Positions 42,774 through 57,091 of a stretch of DNA of 64,000 bases are shown here, one piece after another (the first letter of the stretch is position 1; the number at the start of each line of letters is the position of its first letter). Made by a program: the position numbers and the translations under genes. Below the pieces are notes generated by a model. The model worked only from the letters and a program-made list of their open reading frames with translations. It did no database searches and was not told where the DNA came from. Source of the stretch: Methylomonas fluvii (GTDB taxonomy: Bacteria; Pseudomonadota; Gammaproteobacteria; Methylococcales; Methylomonadaceae); the NCBI RefSeq assembly GCF_014850975.1, contig NZ_JACXST010000001.1, forward strand, positions 248,001 to 312,000, read 5' to 3'.

Positions 42774-44018
42774 TTAGATGAAAGTTGGGATCAGAGGAGC
42801 ATCAACTGTTACCAATTGACGGTTACCTTTTTCATCCCAGAAGAACAACAGACCTGCGAAGCGGCTGTCTGGATCGTAGATCAAGTCAGCTAAGCGATAT
42901 ACTTCCCAAGCAGCATCAGAAGCAGTTACTTCGACAGTGCGTGTTTCGCCTGGAGCCAGAGGACTGTTATCGCTAACAGTTAAACCTTCTTCAGCCAGCA
43001 AATCATCTGGGTAAGCAGTATCATCTTCATGAACCGCTGGATCTAAGAAACGTACACCTGCAGTGTTGAACTCACCCAAACGAACAGCTGAATCGCCATT
43101 GTTTGTAATGGTCAAGGTCATTTGCATCGCACGACCAGGAACACGGTATGTAGCATCATCAACTTTAACTGAAACGTTAGCTTCAGGCATTTGATAAGTT
43201 TTCATGCCGCGCAACAAACCAGCTTGTAAAGGAGTTGTTACAGGATATTTTTCGTTGGTTGCCCCCATAGAGGCAGCAACGATAACCAATGTACCAACAG
43301 CAAACACCATACCGATTTTTTTGTCACCTGCAGAAATTAAAGAGTCTGCTTTGCCAGATGCTACAGCGATGTGACGTGGAACGAACAGAGGACGTTTGAT
43401 CCAGAACAACAGCCATGCGAACGCGATAGCGAACCATACTGCGTGCCAGAAATAAACGTTATCCAGAGCGTAGTTTTCCAAGTTGATTGTTTGACCAGTC
43501 AAAGTAGTAACTGGGTTAACAAACTCGCTCATAGAACCAGTAATGGTTACCCATTTACCTGGACCGATGATAGGACCACCGCCTTGTACGTTCATCATAG
43601 AGTGAACGTGCCAGTCACCTGGACGACGAGCTTTCAACAGAACTTTAAACTCGTAAACTTCGCCCAATTCCAGAGACACTGAACGAGGAACCAATTGACC
43701 GCCGATCCAAGAGCCTGCACGGATAAATACAGGACCAGGGATACCAACGTTCAAAAATGAAACTTCTGGTTTATCAACAGTCTCTGGCCAGCCTGCGAAT
43801 ACCAGGAATTTACCAGAAATTGTCATAGTTTCATTAACAGGCACTTCTTCTTTTGACCAGTTCAAGTCAAACCAGTGAATCGTCCGCATACGCATGAACG
43901 CAGCCTGTGATTTTTCACCGTGAGCAGATGCTGTTGGAGCATAGAACATCGCTGCTGTCATTGCGACCAACAGTGCGACAAAGGACAGTTTTGCAACTTT
44001 GTCTTTTATTATTTTCAT
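42774..44018 (-). CDS. pmoB: PmoB, particulate methane monooxygenase subunit B
   Basis: This 414-residue periplasmic, copper-binding subunit has a signal peptide at residues 1-32 ending ASA. The mature protein therefore begins with His33 (HGEKSQAAF), which with His137 and His139 (PGDWHVHSMM) forms the known CuB site; His48 is also kept. Two cupredoxin domains flank two transmembrane helices (VYFWHAVWFAIAFAWLLFW near 190). A strong AGGAGG site precedes the ATG. It is the third gene of pmoCAB. Confidence 0.99.
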   Translation of the reverse strand: MKIIKDKVAKLSFVALLVAMTAAMFYAPTASAHGEKSQAAFMRMRTIHWFDLNWSKEEVPVNETMTISGKFLVFAGWPETVDKPEVSFLNVGIPGPVFIRAGSWIGGQLVPRSVSLELGEVYEFKVLLKARRPGDWHVHSMMNVQGGGPIIGPGKWVTITGSMSEFVNPVTTLTGQTINLENYALDNVYFWHAVWFAIAFAWLLFWIKRPLFVPRHIAVASGKADSLISAGDKKIGMVFAVGTLVIVAASMGATNEKYPVTTPLQAGLLRGMKTYQMPEANVSVKVDDATYRVPGRAMQMTLTITNNGDSAVRLGEFNTAGVRFLDPAVHEDDTAYPDDLLAEEGLTVSDNSPLAPGETRTVEVTASDAAWEVYRLADLIYDPDSRFAGLLFFWDEKGNRQLVTVDAPLIPTFI

Positions 44019-44101
44019 ATTTCCTCCTCTATCACTAGAGAATTTTAATTAAGACTTTCTGGTAGTTATCTAAAACCACCAGGTTCATTTTCTTACTATA
44101 A

Positions 44102-44851
44102 TTAAGACGCGTCGTCAGCGATGAAGTCGGTTTTAGCGAACCATCTGCCGAAGAAGTGCCACAAGAAGTAAATAATGATAGAAACGAATCCAGAGAAGAA
44201 CGCTGATACTGGAGCAACGTCTTTACCGAAAGTTCTTAATGTACCTTTCTCTACCATACGGATGTACTCAGGTGTACCGGTACGAACATAGTGGTAACCT
44301 TGTAAGTCAGCCAAAGTCATCATCATGCCGTTGTATTCTACAGGCACGTGCAATGGCGCGATTACAGGCCAGTTACCTGGATAGAACAACAAGCCATAAG
44401 CCAAACCACCCAATACAGCAGTCAAAGTCATGCTGTTACCCAACATCAGGATAACGTCAAGAACGATAGCGCCTGGCAGCAGGTTAGATGGGAAGCAAAT
44501 GTTAACTGGGAAGTATGTCCAACCCCAGAAATTCATATAACGGTTGATCCACTCACCAACCATCAGAGCAACAACAGAAATAGTTGCACCGATTGGCAAA
44601 CGGTATCTCCACCACAAGCATGCTTGAACAGCCGCAGGGAATGTAATAGAAACAATAGGTGCCACGGTTACCCATAGACGTCTATCTTTCCAGTCAGTCC
44701 AGAAATCCCAGTCACCGCCAGTCAACATATAGTGAATGTGGTAACCGCCCAGAACTGCTGTGAACAGTGTAAAAAGAATCATCCAGTCAAACGTACGGGA
44801 AACTTGTACCGCTTCCGCACGTGAACGTACAGCTGATTGAGATGCGCTCAT
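44102..44851 (-). CDS. pmoA: PmoA, particulate methane monooxygenase subunit A
   Basis: This 249-residue integral membrane subunit starts MSASQSAVRSRAEAVQVSR. It has the signature GGDWDFWTDWKDRRLW used in pmoA primers, NFWGWTYFPVNICFPSN, and several transmembrane helices. The sequence is of the type I methanotroph form and looks like Methylomonas. The open frame reaches 44890, but the ATG at 44851 follows AGGAGGTAAGCTA and matches the family start. Confidence 0.99.
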   Translation of the reverse strand: MSASQSAVRSRAEAVQVSRTFDWMILFTLFTAVLGGYHIHYMLTGGDWDFWTDWKDRRLWVTVAPIVSITFPAAVQACLWWRYRLPIGATISVVALMVGEWINRYMNFWGWTYFPVNICFPSNLLPGAIVLDVILMLGNSMTLTAVLGGLAYGLLFYPGNWPVIAPLHVPVEYNGMMMTLADLQGYHYVRTGTPEYIRMVEKGTLRTFGKDVAPVSAFFSGFVSIIIYFLWHFFGRWFAKTDFIADDAS

Positions 44852-44967
44852 TAGCTTACCTCCTAAAGAATTAAAATTATATTTTTTCACTTCCCTTTAT
44901 CCTACCGCCACTTAAACAAAGCAGCGGCAGGAAAGGAGATAGTATTTTTACTTTTAAAGATAAGCTA

Positions 44968-45720
44968 TTAAGCCAAATCTTTTTTCAGCAATTTTGCAAT
45001 TGCCATTACTTCGGTATTCACAACACCCATGATAGCCAGAGCAGCCCAACCAAAGAATACGAAACCGTAGTGCAATGGAGCAACGAACAACTCTTCCATA
45101 AACCAGAATGTGTGACCCCACTCGTTCAAACCTACGTTAGGCAGAATCATGAATGGACCGATAACCGCAATCAGATACATCAAGTGCAGACCTTCGTGGT
45201 ATGTAGGCAATCTTGTTTTTGCATACATGAAAGCAGCCGAACCAGTGATGATGTAGATTGGGTATGACAGGTAAAACTCAATGATGTGACTTGGAGTAAA
45301 GTCAGTATCACGAACGATAGTTTGGTGCCATGTACCGTCTTGCTCTGTGAAGTAAGAAGCACCCCAGTAGATAGCCCAACCGTAGCAAACCAACCATGTC
45401 CAGTGTGTGAAATGACGACGCAATTCTTCACGTGGAGTGATTGACATGACTTTACGGTCACGAGTTTTCCAGATATAGCCATTGATACCAGCAAACAACA
45501 GTACTTCGATAACGATTTCGATGTACAGCATGTTCATCCAGTATGTTTCAAACTCTGGAGCAAATGAGTCTAAGCCAGCTGACCAGCCATAAACACCTTC
45601 GTACCAACGAATGAAAGAATAAAAAACCAAGTACAGGGTAATACCTGCCCACAGGTTTTTTTGATTTAAAAGCGGTGCTTCCGCAGCATCAGCCTTAACT
45701 GATTCAGTTGTAGCAGCCAT
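44968..45720 (-). CDS. pmoC: PmoC, particulate methane monooxygenase subunit C
   Basis: This 250-residue membrane subunit has five or six transmembrane helices and the conserved stretch VRDTDFTPSHIIEFYLSYP, followed by LPTYHEGLHLMYL. Asp and His residues in this area supply the copper site of the membrane region in solved structures. The first gene of the operon, with AGGAGG upstream of the ATG. The spacing to pmoA is about 116 bp, normal for this operon. Confidence 0.99.
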   Translation of the reverse strand: MAATTESVKADAAEAPLLNQKNLWAGITLYLVFYSFIRWYEGVYGWSAGLDSFAPEFETYWMNMLYIEIVIEVLLFAGINGYIWKTRDRKVMSITPREELRRHFTHWTWLVCYGWAIYWGASYFTEQDGTWHQTIVRDTDFTPSHIIEFYLSYPIYIITGSAAFMYAKTRLPTYHEGLHLMYLIAVIGPFMILPNVGLNEWGHTFWFMEELFVAPLHYGFVFFGWAALAIMGVVNTEVMAIAKLLKKDLA

Positions 45721-45831
45721 TTCTACCTCCTAAAAGATTATCTAAATCCCCGATCGAATCGGGAGTTCTTTGTTTTTCCATGTTATTTAGCCTTCTTATT
45801 GAAGACACCCCGGTCCCTTGAGGTGCGTGGC

Positions 45832-45859
45832 AGTCTACCACTTGCCAAATCCTTGTCAA
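45832..45859 (-). promoter_or_regulatory. Sigma70-like promoter of pmoCAB
   Basis: On the minus strand TTGACA (45859-45854) and TAGACT (45837-45832) are separated by 16 bp. It lies about 110 bp upstream of the pmoC start. The -35 is consensus and the -10 matches in four of six positions, fitting a strong promoter for a very highly expressed operon. Confidence 0.7.
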
Positions 45860-46129
45860 GATAAATTAAGCTATTTTATGTGAGTGCCTGTTGTCACCTA
45901 TTAGCAAATTTCCTGTCAACAAAACTCGGACACCTATCCGAGAGACGTTTCGATAAAATCGCCCTTCGAATTCAGCTGGGATAGAAAAATACCAAATACT
46001 GTGTATACGATAAGTCGCCGCCCTAGTGGATCGGACTAAGCTTTGCCATATATCTGCCTCGCGTATCGCCTCACACGCTGATAATCTTGGAAACGGAGCG
46101 TTAGTTTTTAGTCCCCGAAGCCGTAGCGC
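45860..46129. other. Spacer between pmo promoter and integrase remnant
   Basis: Nothing supported is seen here. Open frames in this stretch are extensions of the decayed integrase or noise. The stretch 46906-47191 on the other side of the remnant is likewise without a recognisable gene. Confidence 0.4.
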
Positions 46130-46905
46130 CGGGCGGGCTTTCGAAGCGAAGCGGAGAAAACGTGCGACTGGCTGGTAGCCAGCAAACTGGTGAAAGTCCA
46201 GCCACTGCCCAGTGAGATGGGAAAATGTAGGCGAAAGGCAAGGGCGTCCAAAGAAACTCGGTATTGCTACCCAAGGGGAATCTGTGGGTATCGCAATCGA
46301 AGCCATTCAACGGGAACAGCAGTAAACCCTCGATAGCCTGAACTAGACCAAAACGCCTTGAGAGCCCTTGCTCCAAGTGGCCCCACTTCGGTACAGCCTT
46401 TGACGATCTCAGTTATGGCTAACCTCCAGACGAAATCTCCGACCAGGGAATTGTCACAGTGAGCCACCGTATCGGCCTCGACGAAGCCGGACGGGGTTTC
46501 GTCCCTATGATGAGTGCGAGTGGGAATTCGGGAGAGCTTAACAGCGAACCAGGCTTGGTGCCGAACATGCTCTTGGGATGCTGAACGCGCAATGGCTTGA
46601 GCAAGCGATCCAGGGTCACCACCGACACCTTCAACAAGTCAGCGCGGACGTTGTCCGCCAAGATGCCGTATTGGTCTTCGTAATGCGGCAGCCAACGTGG
46701 AATTGCCGCCTTCAAGCGCTTGCCGCACAGTTGATGACTGGCGAACCAGATGCGCTTCAAAGGTTCCAGCAATACCTCATCTTGATATTTTCGCTTGGGT
46801 CGAAGCCGTTTGGTTGGCGAAGCGACTGGCTTTGCTTTTCGATTCTGCAAACCAATCTAGTACTCGCTGGCGTAGCCGCAAACCTTGCAAAACATCGTTC
46901 ACGAT
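46130..46905 (-). pseudogene. Decayed integrase/transposase gene
   Basis: Three frames carry consecutive pieces of one rve-type integrase. The N-terminal part is RLRPKRKYQDEVLLEPLKRI..CGKRLKAAIP (46850 downward). The middle is MAHCDNSLVGDFVW..ITEIVKG with the first Asp. The next part is VQAIEGLLLFPLNGFDCD, where the usual DNGSEF is degraded, then SHWAV/GQWLDFHQFAGYQ. Upstream residues (VLQGLRLRQRVLDWF) continue to about 46905. Frameshifts separate the pieces. No clear inverted repeats or target duplication were found. Confidence 0.65.
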
Positions 46906-47191
46906 CTTTTATTTAGTGCTCTACGCTTTGTCGGTAGCGTTTTTGGATGGCTTATAATAGGGGCTCGTCGCTCGTGTTTTTCCATGGTGGTAACCGTATA
47001 AATGGGGCAACGACCCGTTTTTATGGACCTCTTCGGTTACTTTTAATTTGAGGCAACGCCCCATGGCTTTGAAATGAAAATGGTAGATAACATAAAAGCT
47101 GACCACCACATGCTTCATTTTCACGAAATTTAGCGCTGGATACTTAGGAATATCGTTTACTCTAACTGGGGCCAGAACTAAGGCTGCACAC

Positions 47192-47512
47192 CTATTGCGC
47201 GGCGGTCACTTTAGCCAGCAAATTAATGAGCTCGCCATTATTAAACAGATCGATAACGATGTCGCAGCCACCGATTAATTCGCCGTTGATATACAGTTGG
47301 GGATAAGTGGGCCAGTTCGAGTATTCTTTTAAGGCTTCGCGCACTTCAGGATCTTCGAAGATATTGACGTGGGCATAATCCGCGTTGCAGGCTTGCAAGA
47401 CTTGCACCACGCGGCTGGAAAATCCACACTGGGGAAAATCCGGCGTGCCTTTCATGTATAAGACCACGGGATGACTGGCTAATTGGGCTTGGATTCTGTC
47501 TATTGCACTCAT
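47192..47512 (-). CDS. grxD: Monothiol glutaredoxin Grx4 (GrxD)
   Basis: This 106-residue monothiol glutaredoxin has the CGFS active site (TPDFPQCGFSSRVV, Cys29), the glutathione-binding WPTYPQLYINGELIGGCDI segment and a C-terminal helix. It coordinates and transfers Fe-S clusters. It is a single gene with its own context between the integrase remnant and the 5S rRNA terminator. Confidence 0.97.
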   Translation of the reverse strand: MSAIDRIQAQLASHPVVLYMKGTPDFPQCGFSSRVVQVLQACNADYAHVNIFEDPEVREALKEYSNWPTYPQLYINGELIGGCDIVIDLFNNGELINLLAKVTAAQ

Positions 47513-47600
47513 GCGTTTTCTCGCTAAACATTGTGTGAGGGGATTCTAACAACCCCATTCGCAAAAGAGAAGGGTGTTGGTATATGGATGATTTGGGGTC

Positions 47601-47633
47601 AAAAAAAAAGCCCGGCTATTGCTAGCGGGGCTT
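47601..47633 (-). terminator. Terminator of the rrn operon
   Basis: AAGCCC (47609-47614) pairs with GGGCTT (47628-47633), with an internal GCTA-rich loop. The A9 run at 47601-47609 is the U-run on the minus transcript. It lies just beyond the 5S gene. Confidence 0.85.
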
Positions 47634-47645
47634 TCGTATTAAGAG

Positions 47646-47761
47646 CTTGGCGATGACCTACTTTCACATGGCAACCTGCCACACTATCATCGGCGCTAAG
47701 CGGTTTCACTTCCGAGTTCGGGATGGGATCGGGTGGTTCACGCTTGCTATGTTCACCAAGC
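47646..47761 (-). rRNA. rrf: 5S ribosomal RNA
   Basis: About 116 nt. On the minus strand it starts near TTGGTGAACATAGC and ends CATCGCCAAG, with the conserved CCCGATCCCATCCCGAACTC segment in the middle. Ends are approximate to a few bases. Confidence 0.95.
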
Positions 47762-47961
47762 AAACTGGTTTGGCTGGTTTTAGTCAGCCGTCATAAACAG
47801 GTTATAAGCCTTTGGCTTTTAGGAAAATACCTTTGGGTCATGCGTTCGCAATTAACTTAGGTTGTTTCCGGTCCTGTTTTTCATGGAAATCTGTATCGAG
47901 TGTGTCGTTTTCTTACGTTTATCAGCGTGTCAGTGACACCCAAACGCATTGGGTGTTATAT

Positions 47962-50855
<2,894 letters not shown>

Positions 50856-51177
50856 ATATAACCCGAATACGTCTGTATTTTGGTTATACTGTCAGCTGAC
50901 ATTTTCGCTGATTTTTTCTGCTTGAGAACGACATGCTGCTTGTATTCCACCTGCCTCATTCGAGCCAGACTTCATCCAAACCGCAACTCGTTTTAGTTTT
51001 GATCATTGCTGATCGTTACTATAGTTACAGATTTCCATATTGTTAAAGAGCTATCGGTACGAATACCAATGCTATAAAGTCTTTATCTATTAACGAAGAT
51101 AAAACCTCATAGCGTTGATGTTCTAACATCGACTATCTATTGGCGACGAACTGGTTGACCCTCAGCATTCAGCGTGA
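50856..51177 (-). other. 16S-23S spacer, 23S-proximal part
   Basis: This is the spacer between tRNA-Ala and 23S rRNA. It contains the sequence complementary to the other 23S flank (processing stem) and a TTTAACAATATGG box A-like area near 51040, as usual for leader and spacer regions. There is no gene here. Confidence 0.6.
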
Positions 51178-51253
51178 TGGTGGAGCCAGGGAGGATCGAA
51201 CTCCCGACCTCCTGCGTGCAAGGCAGGCGCTCTCCCAGCTGAGCTATGGCCCC
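51178..51253 (-). tRNA. tRNA-Ala (TGC)
   Basis: 76 nt including CCA. It reads GGGGCCATAGCTCAGCTGGG at the 5' end, has an anticodon loop with TTGCACG (anticodon TGC), a GTTCGATCC T-loop and ends GGCTCCACCA. It sits in the rRNA spacer. Confidence 0.97.
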
Positions 51254-51369
51254 TAAAACAGACTAAAGACCAAGACTCAAGCAGAAACCCAACTATTCGC
51301 AACCCTATCTATCTAAGCAGGAGTGTTGCTTGATCGTTTTCCGCCTTATTGCTTTCGCCTTTTATGCGT

Positions 51370-51446
<77 letters not shown>

Positions 51447-51506
51447 AGGTGCGTCTTTCAATCGAAATAATTTGTTGTGAGTACGTGCAACGGTGTGCCG
51501 TCTTTG

Positions 51507-53038
<1,532 letters not shown>

Positions 53039-53232
53039 TTAATTTTAACTTGTTACTAAATAAGATTAGTAACCAATCTTGGCTCGACTACAGAACATCT
53101 TTTCTTGCGAATTGACGTGGTTTCTGTGTCGACTATTTTTAAACAGCACATAGTCGCTACACATACCCACACAAATTATTTCGATTTCGTTTGTTAAAGA
53201 GCTAGAGCATTTCGCCCTGTTGAGCCGACATA

Positions 53233-53260
53233 TTCTACAGCGTTTTCAATGTTTGTCAAA
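53233..53260 (-). promoter_or_regulatory. rrn promoter (P1-like)
   Basis: On the minus strand, a consensus TTGACA (53260-53255) and a TAGAAT (53238-53233) lie 16 bp apart, about 200 bp upstream of 16S. A box A-like TTTAACAA follows downstream near 53190. The remaining DNA to the xerC stop (53261-53419) shows no gene and no clear terminator. Confidence 0.75.
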
Positions 53261-53419
53261 TTTATTTTTAAGTCATTTCAAAAACCGAAACCCAAAAAAC
53301 AAACCCGCCAAACCAAGCCGACCACTTCACCGCTAAAATTTAAAAGTCAGAGCAGTGAAGAGCCGCTCATTCTAATCACTCGCCAGCCTCGCGTCAAGAA
53401 CTTTTTTATTTAACAGTCT

Positions 53420-54322
53420 TCAACCCTTGCGCGAGCGCGGATGCGCTTGATCATAAACAGCCGCTAAATGTTGAAAATCCAGGTGTGTGTATATCTGCGT
53501 AGTAGATATATTGCTATGCCCTAATAACTCTTGCACAGCCCTAATATCTTTACTCGCTTCAAGCAGATGGCTTGCGAACGAATGCCTTAACATATGCGGA
53601 TGAAGGTGCTCCGCTATTCCGTTTTTTTTGCCCCAACGATCCAATCTAAGTTGCACACTTCTTCGAGATAATCGACGTCCCTGCAAGGAGACAAACACCG
53701 CCTGCCCCTCCCCCTCAGGTCGACTCACCAGCCAAACCCTAAGCGCATCAAGTGCTTTGCTACCAACAGGCAATTGCCTTTGCTTGCCGCCTTTACCATA
53801 GCGCACTCTCAAAAAGCCTTCGCTAAGATCGATGTCCGGCAAATCAAGCATTACCAGCTCGCTCAATCGCAAACCTGATGAATAAAACAATTCGAACATC
53901 GCCAAATCGCGGACTTCCAAAATCGAATCTGGCGTCGCATTTAACATCCCCACCAGCTGATCGACATCCAAAACATGCGGCAGCCTTTTTGACGCCTTAG
54001 GAGCTTGCACATGCTGAGCAGGGTTATGCTCCACTTGCTTGGCTTTGAGCAAAAATCGATAAAAACTACGTAGCGCGGCAAGTTCGCGCTGAATCGTCTT
54101 GCTGCCGATACCGTTTTTATGACGCCCAGCAATATAATTCCGCACATCACGATCCTGAACTTGCTGCCAAAACATGAGCTCTTGCATAGAGCAAAAACTT
54201 TGAAATCGTTTTAAATCCCTTTGGTAGTTTGTTGACGTATGATCTGCAACGCGCCTTTCCGAAACCAAATAGCGAAAATACCGCAGTAAGGCGTCATCCG
54301 CCTCGGCATGCATGACAATCAA
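53420..54322 (-). CDS. xerC: XerC tyrosine recombinase
   Basis: This 300-residue tyrosine recombinase has an N-terminal SAM-like domain (DALLRYFRYLVSERRVADHT). The catalytic domain has the conserved residues: Arg in YSSGLRLSELVML, Lys in RVRYGKGGKQRQLP, HxxR in HPHMLRHSFASHLLEA, His in LLGHSNISTTQIY, and the nucleophile Tyr in the same motif. It resolves chromosome dimers at dif with XerD. The ATG overlaps the upstream stop by 4 bp. Last gene of the lptM-lysA-dapF operon, the normal gammaproteobacterial location. Confidence 0.96.
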   Translation of the reverse strand: MIVMHAEADDALLRYFRYLVSERRVADHTSTNYQRDLKRFQSFCSMQELMFWQQVQDRDVRNYIAGRHKNGIGSKTIQRELAALRSFYRFLLKAKQVEHNPAQHVQAPKASKRLPHVLDVDQLVGMLNATPDSILEVRDLAMFELFYSSGLRLSELVMLDLPDIDLSEGFLRVRYGKGGKQRQLPVGSKALDALRVWLVSRPEGEGQAVFVSLQGRRLSRRSVQLRLDRWGKKNGIAEHLHPHMLRHSFASHLLEASKDIRAVQELLGHSNISTTQIYTHLDFQHLAAVYDQAHPRSRKG

Positions 54323-55008
54323 TCCGTTTGGTGTAGCAATGAAATCAGACGGGTCCCGATAATCTCACTCATTTGAGTAAGAAATATACTGCCCATACTA
54401 TAGTGAAAGCGCGACTCATCGCGGCTACCGATTGCCAACAGCCCATCAAGCTGCGTAAACACCATAGGAATGATTGCACACGAGCGAACTTCCGCTGCCA
54501 CATCACCAAATAAAAACCTCGCTTGCGCCAAAGTCGGCCGACCGCATTTCGGCTGGCTTGTGGTTAATTCATTGGAAAAATGCTTCAAATTAGCATCGTC
54601 CGCCCCGACGAATAAATTACTGATAGGCGATAGCGGTTGCTCTTTAATGATTTTAATGGCCACGAAGTCAGTGAAAAAACACTCAGCCAACACTTCACTC
54701 AAATTTGCTACCGCATCCTCCAGGGAATTTGCTTCCAGCATAGCTAGGGTCAATTCATGCATGCGATTGAACGACGCGTCGTTTTCCCGGGCAATATCGA
54801 TCAACGCGGTCAATTGATTTTCTTGCTCCTGATGCTTCGCCCGAAACATTTCCAGTTGCTTAGATATTAGAGATATTGCATTTCCGCTGGGATGCGGGAT
54901 ATGCATCTTCTCCAGCAAATCCAGATGATTTTGGAAAAACTCGGGATGCTCTTGCAGATAGGCCTTAACGAGGGCTTCAGTCAATAAGACTTTTGATTCA
55001 CTGCTCAT
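54319..55008 (-). CDS. DUF484 family protein
   Basis: This 229-residue protein opens with VKAYLQEHPEFFQNHLDLLE, the DUF484 signature (a 'HPDFF'-type helix). A GAF-like domain follows (ECFFTDFVAIKI; ALIGSRD-type segment). The family sits between dapF and xerC in many gammaproteobacteria. Its function is unknown. It overlaps both neighbours by 4 bp. Confidence 0.93.
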   Translation of the reverse strand: MSSESKVLLTEALVKAYLQEHPEFFQNHLDLLEKMHIPHPSGNAISLISKQLEMFRAKHQEQENQLTALIDIARENDASFNRMHELTLAMLEANSLEDAVANLSEVLAECFFTDFVAIKIIKEQPLSPISNLFVGADDANLKHFSNELTTSQPKCGRPTLAQARFLFGDVAAEVRSCAIIPMVFTQLDGLLAIGSRDESRFHYSMGSIFLTQMSEIIGTRLISLLHQTD

Positions 55009-55835
55009 AACTTAATTTGTCCTTCGAATACCGTGGTCGCGGCTCCCGTCATCATGACAGGATGACCAATACCAAGCCAGCTAACGATTAATTCCCCGCC
55101 AGGCAGTTGTACCTGAACATTCTGCTCCAACAAACCTTGCTCAATACCGGCCACAACAGCAGCACAAGCCCCGCTGCCACAAGCCAGTGTTTCAGCTGCG
55201 CCACGCTCGTAAACTCGCAACTTGATTTGTTGACGATTAACAATTTGCATGAAACCAATATTAGCTCGCTCCGGAAACAGCTCATGACACTCCAGTCTAG
55301 CGCCGACAGATGCAACGGGCGCGCTAATTACATCATCGACCTGGATAACCGCATGAGGATTACCCATAGAGACAGCTGCGAACGCAACTTCTGCCTCCGC
55401 CAACATCACTTTATATAATTTAGACTGTTCGGAAACTTTCAGCGGTATTTGCTCAGGCTCCAGTGCGGGAACCCCCATGTCAACGGTGATCAAACCGCCC
55501 GCATCGAATCGAAGCGTCAGTTGTCTCGCGTCAGTATCAACAATAATTTCGTCTTTATTACTTAAGCCTTTGTCGCGCACAAAGCGTGCGAAGCAACGCG
55601 CACCGTTCCCACATTGCGCAACCTCGCTACCGTCAGCGTTGAAAATCCGGTATTTAAACTCGGCGTTATCGCTGACCGGTTTTTCCACCAATAACAATTG
55701 ATCGCAGCCCACGCCAAAGTGGCGATCCGCCAAAAATCGAATCTGCTCTGTCGTCAATTGGATTGGCTGGTTTATGGCGTCGATCACGACAAAATCATTG
55801 CCCAAGCCCTGCATTTTGGTGAAATTAATCATCAT
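55005..55835 (-). CDS. dapF: Diaminopimelate epimerase DapF
   Basis: This 276-residue enzyme interconverts LL- and meso-diaminopimelate for lysine and peptidoglycan. Both catalytic cysteines are present: Cys75 in VAQCGNGARCFARF and Cys219 in LACGSGACAAVV. GLGNDFVVIDA at the N-terminus and the GNPHAV motif also match. It begins 2 bp after lysA. Confidence 0.97.
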   Translation of the reverse strand: MMINFTKMQGLGNDFVVIDAINQPIQLTTEQIRFLADRHFGVGCDQLLLVEKPVSDNAEFKYRIFNADGSEVAQCGNGARCFARFVRDKGLSNKDEIIVDTDARQLTLRFDAGGLITVDMGVPALEPEQIPLKVSEQSKLYKVMLAEAEVAFAAVSMGNPHAVIQVDDVISAPVASVGARLECHELFPERANIGFMQIVNRQQIKLRVYERGAAETLACGSGACAAVVAGIEQGLLEQNVQVQLPGGELIVSWLGIGHPVMMTGAATTVFEGQIKL

Positions 55836-55837
55836 CG

Positions 55838-57088
55838 CTACTCAGGCAAAAGCTGCTCGCCAACCCACAGTTGCTCCAAGGTTTCTCGAGCTCGAATAAG
55901 ATGCGTTTTATCGCCATCCACCATTACCTCGGCCGCTCTTGGCCTCGAGTTATAGTTTGAACTCATCGTAAACCCGTAGGCTCCCGCTGAGCGAACCACC
56001 AATAAATCACCTTGTCTCAACTTTAACGACCGCGCTTTACCCAGAAAATCGCCCGTCTCGCACACCGGCCCGACAATGTCCCAATCCAACTCGGCCTGAT
56101 CGCTTTCGGTGTTCGCCGGAATGATTGCCTGCCACGCCCCGTATAGAGCCGGCCGAACTAGATCATTCATGGCCGCATCCACAATCGCAAAATTTTTATT
56201 CGCTGTTGGCTTAAGGTATTCCACTCTGGTTAACAATATTCCCGCATTGCCGACGATCGCGCGCCCCGGCTCCAATAGAATTTCAAAACTCCGTCCCGCT
56301 AAACGCTGCAGCAAAGCTGAAATATATTCAGAAGGTTGCGGCGGATGCTCATCGCGATAACAAATACCCAGCCCGCCTCCTAAATCGAGGTGGTGCAATT
56401 CAATACCTTCCTCTTGCAGTTCATCGACTAACGCCAACACCCTATCCAACGCATCCAAAAACGGCACTGTTTCAGTTAATTGAGAGCCAATATGGCAATC
56501 GATACCGACTATTTGGATATTAGGCATCTGTGCGGCACGCCGATACTCATGAATGGCTTGCTTGATATCGATCCCGAATTTATTTTCTTTCAAGCCGGTG
56601 GAAATATAGGGGTGCGTCTTAGCATCAACATCCGGATTGACCCGAAAAGACACGGGAGCAATAACACCCAGCTCACCGGCTAAACGGTTGATCCGATCAA
56701 GTTCGCCGCTGACTTCAATATTAAAACAGCGTATACCTATTTTCAGCGCCGCCAAGATTTCGTCCTCGCGTTTACCCACACCGGAAAACACAATTTTTTC
56801 AGGACTGCCGCCCGCAGTTAATACGCGCTGCATTTCCCCAAGCGACACAATGTCGAACCCAGATCCCAGTCGCGCCAGCACGTTGAGAACAGCAATATTT
56901 GAATTTGCTTTTACGGCATAGCAAATAAGGTGCGGGTGCCCGGCAAAGCCTTGATCGAAGGCTTGCCAATGCATCTCCAAGGTCGCTCGCGAATAGACAT
57001 AGCAGGGAGTGCCGTAATTTTGGGCAATTTTGTCAACAGGAATGCTTTCGGCAAACAACTCGTGTTGCCGATAATTAAAAAAATCCAT
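55838..57088 (-). CDS. lysA: Diaminopimelate decarboxylase LysA
   Basis: This 416-residue PLP enzyme of the fold-III alanine racemase-like class makes lysine from meso-diaminopimelate. The PLP lysine is Lys60 (CYAVKANSN). HIGSQLTE, the LDLGGGLGICY loop and the C-terminal RSAGAYGFTMSSNYNSRPR active-site segment are intact. It follows lptM by 3 bp. Confidence 0.97.
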   Translation of the reverse strand: MDFFNYRQHELFAESIPVDKIAQNYGTPCYVYSRATLEMHWQAFDQGFAGHPHLICYAVKANSNIAVLNVLARLGSGFDIVSLGEMQRVLTAGGSPEKIVFSGVGKREDEILAALKIGIRCFNIEVSGELDRINRLAGELGVIAPVSFRVNPDVDAKTHPYISTGLKENKFGIDIKQAIHEYRRAAQMPNIQIVGIDCHIGSQLTETVPFLDALDRVLALVDELQEEGIELHHLDLGGGLGICYRDEHPPQPSEYISALLQRLAGRSFEILLEPGRAIVGNAGILLTRVEYLKPTANKNFAIVDAAMNDLVRPALYGAWQAIIPANTESDQAELDWDIVGPVCETGDFLGKARSLKLRQGDLLVVRSAGAYGFTMSSNYNSRPRAAEVMVDGDKTHLIRARETLEQLWVGEQLLPE

Positions 57089-57091
57089 GGC

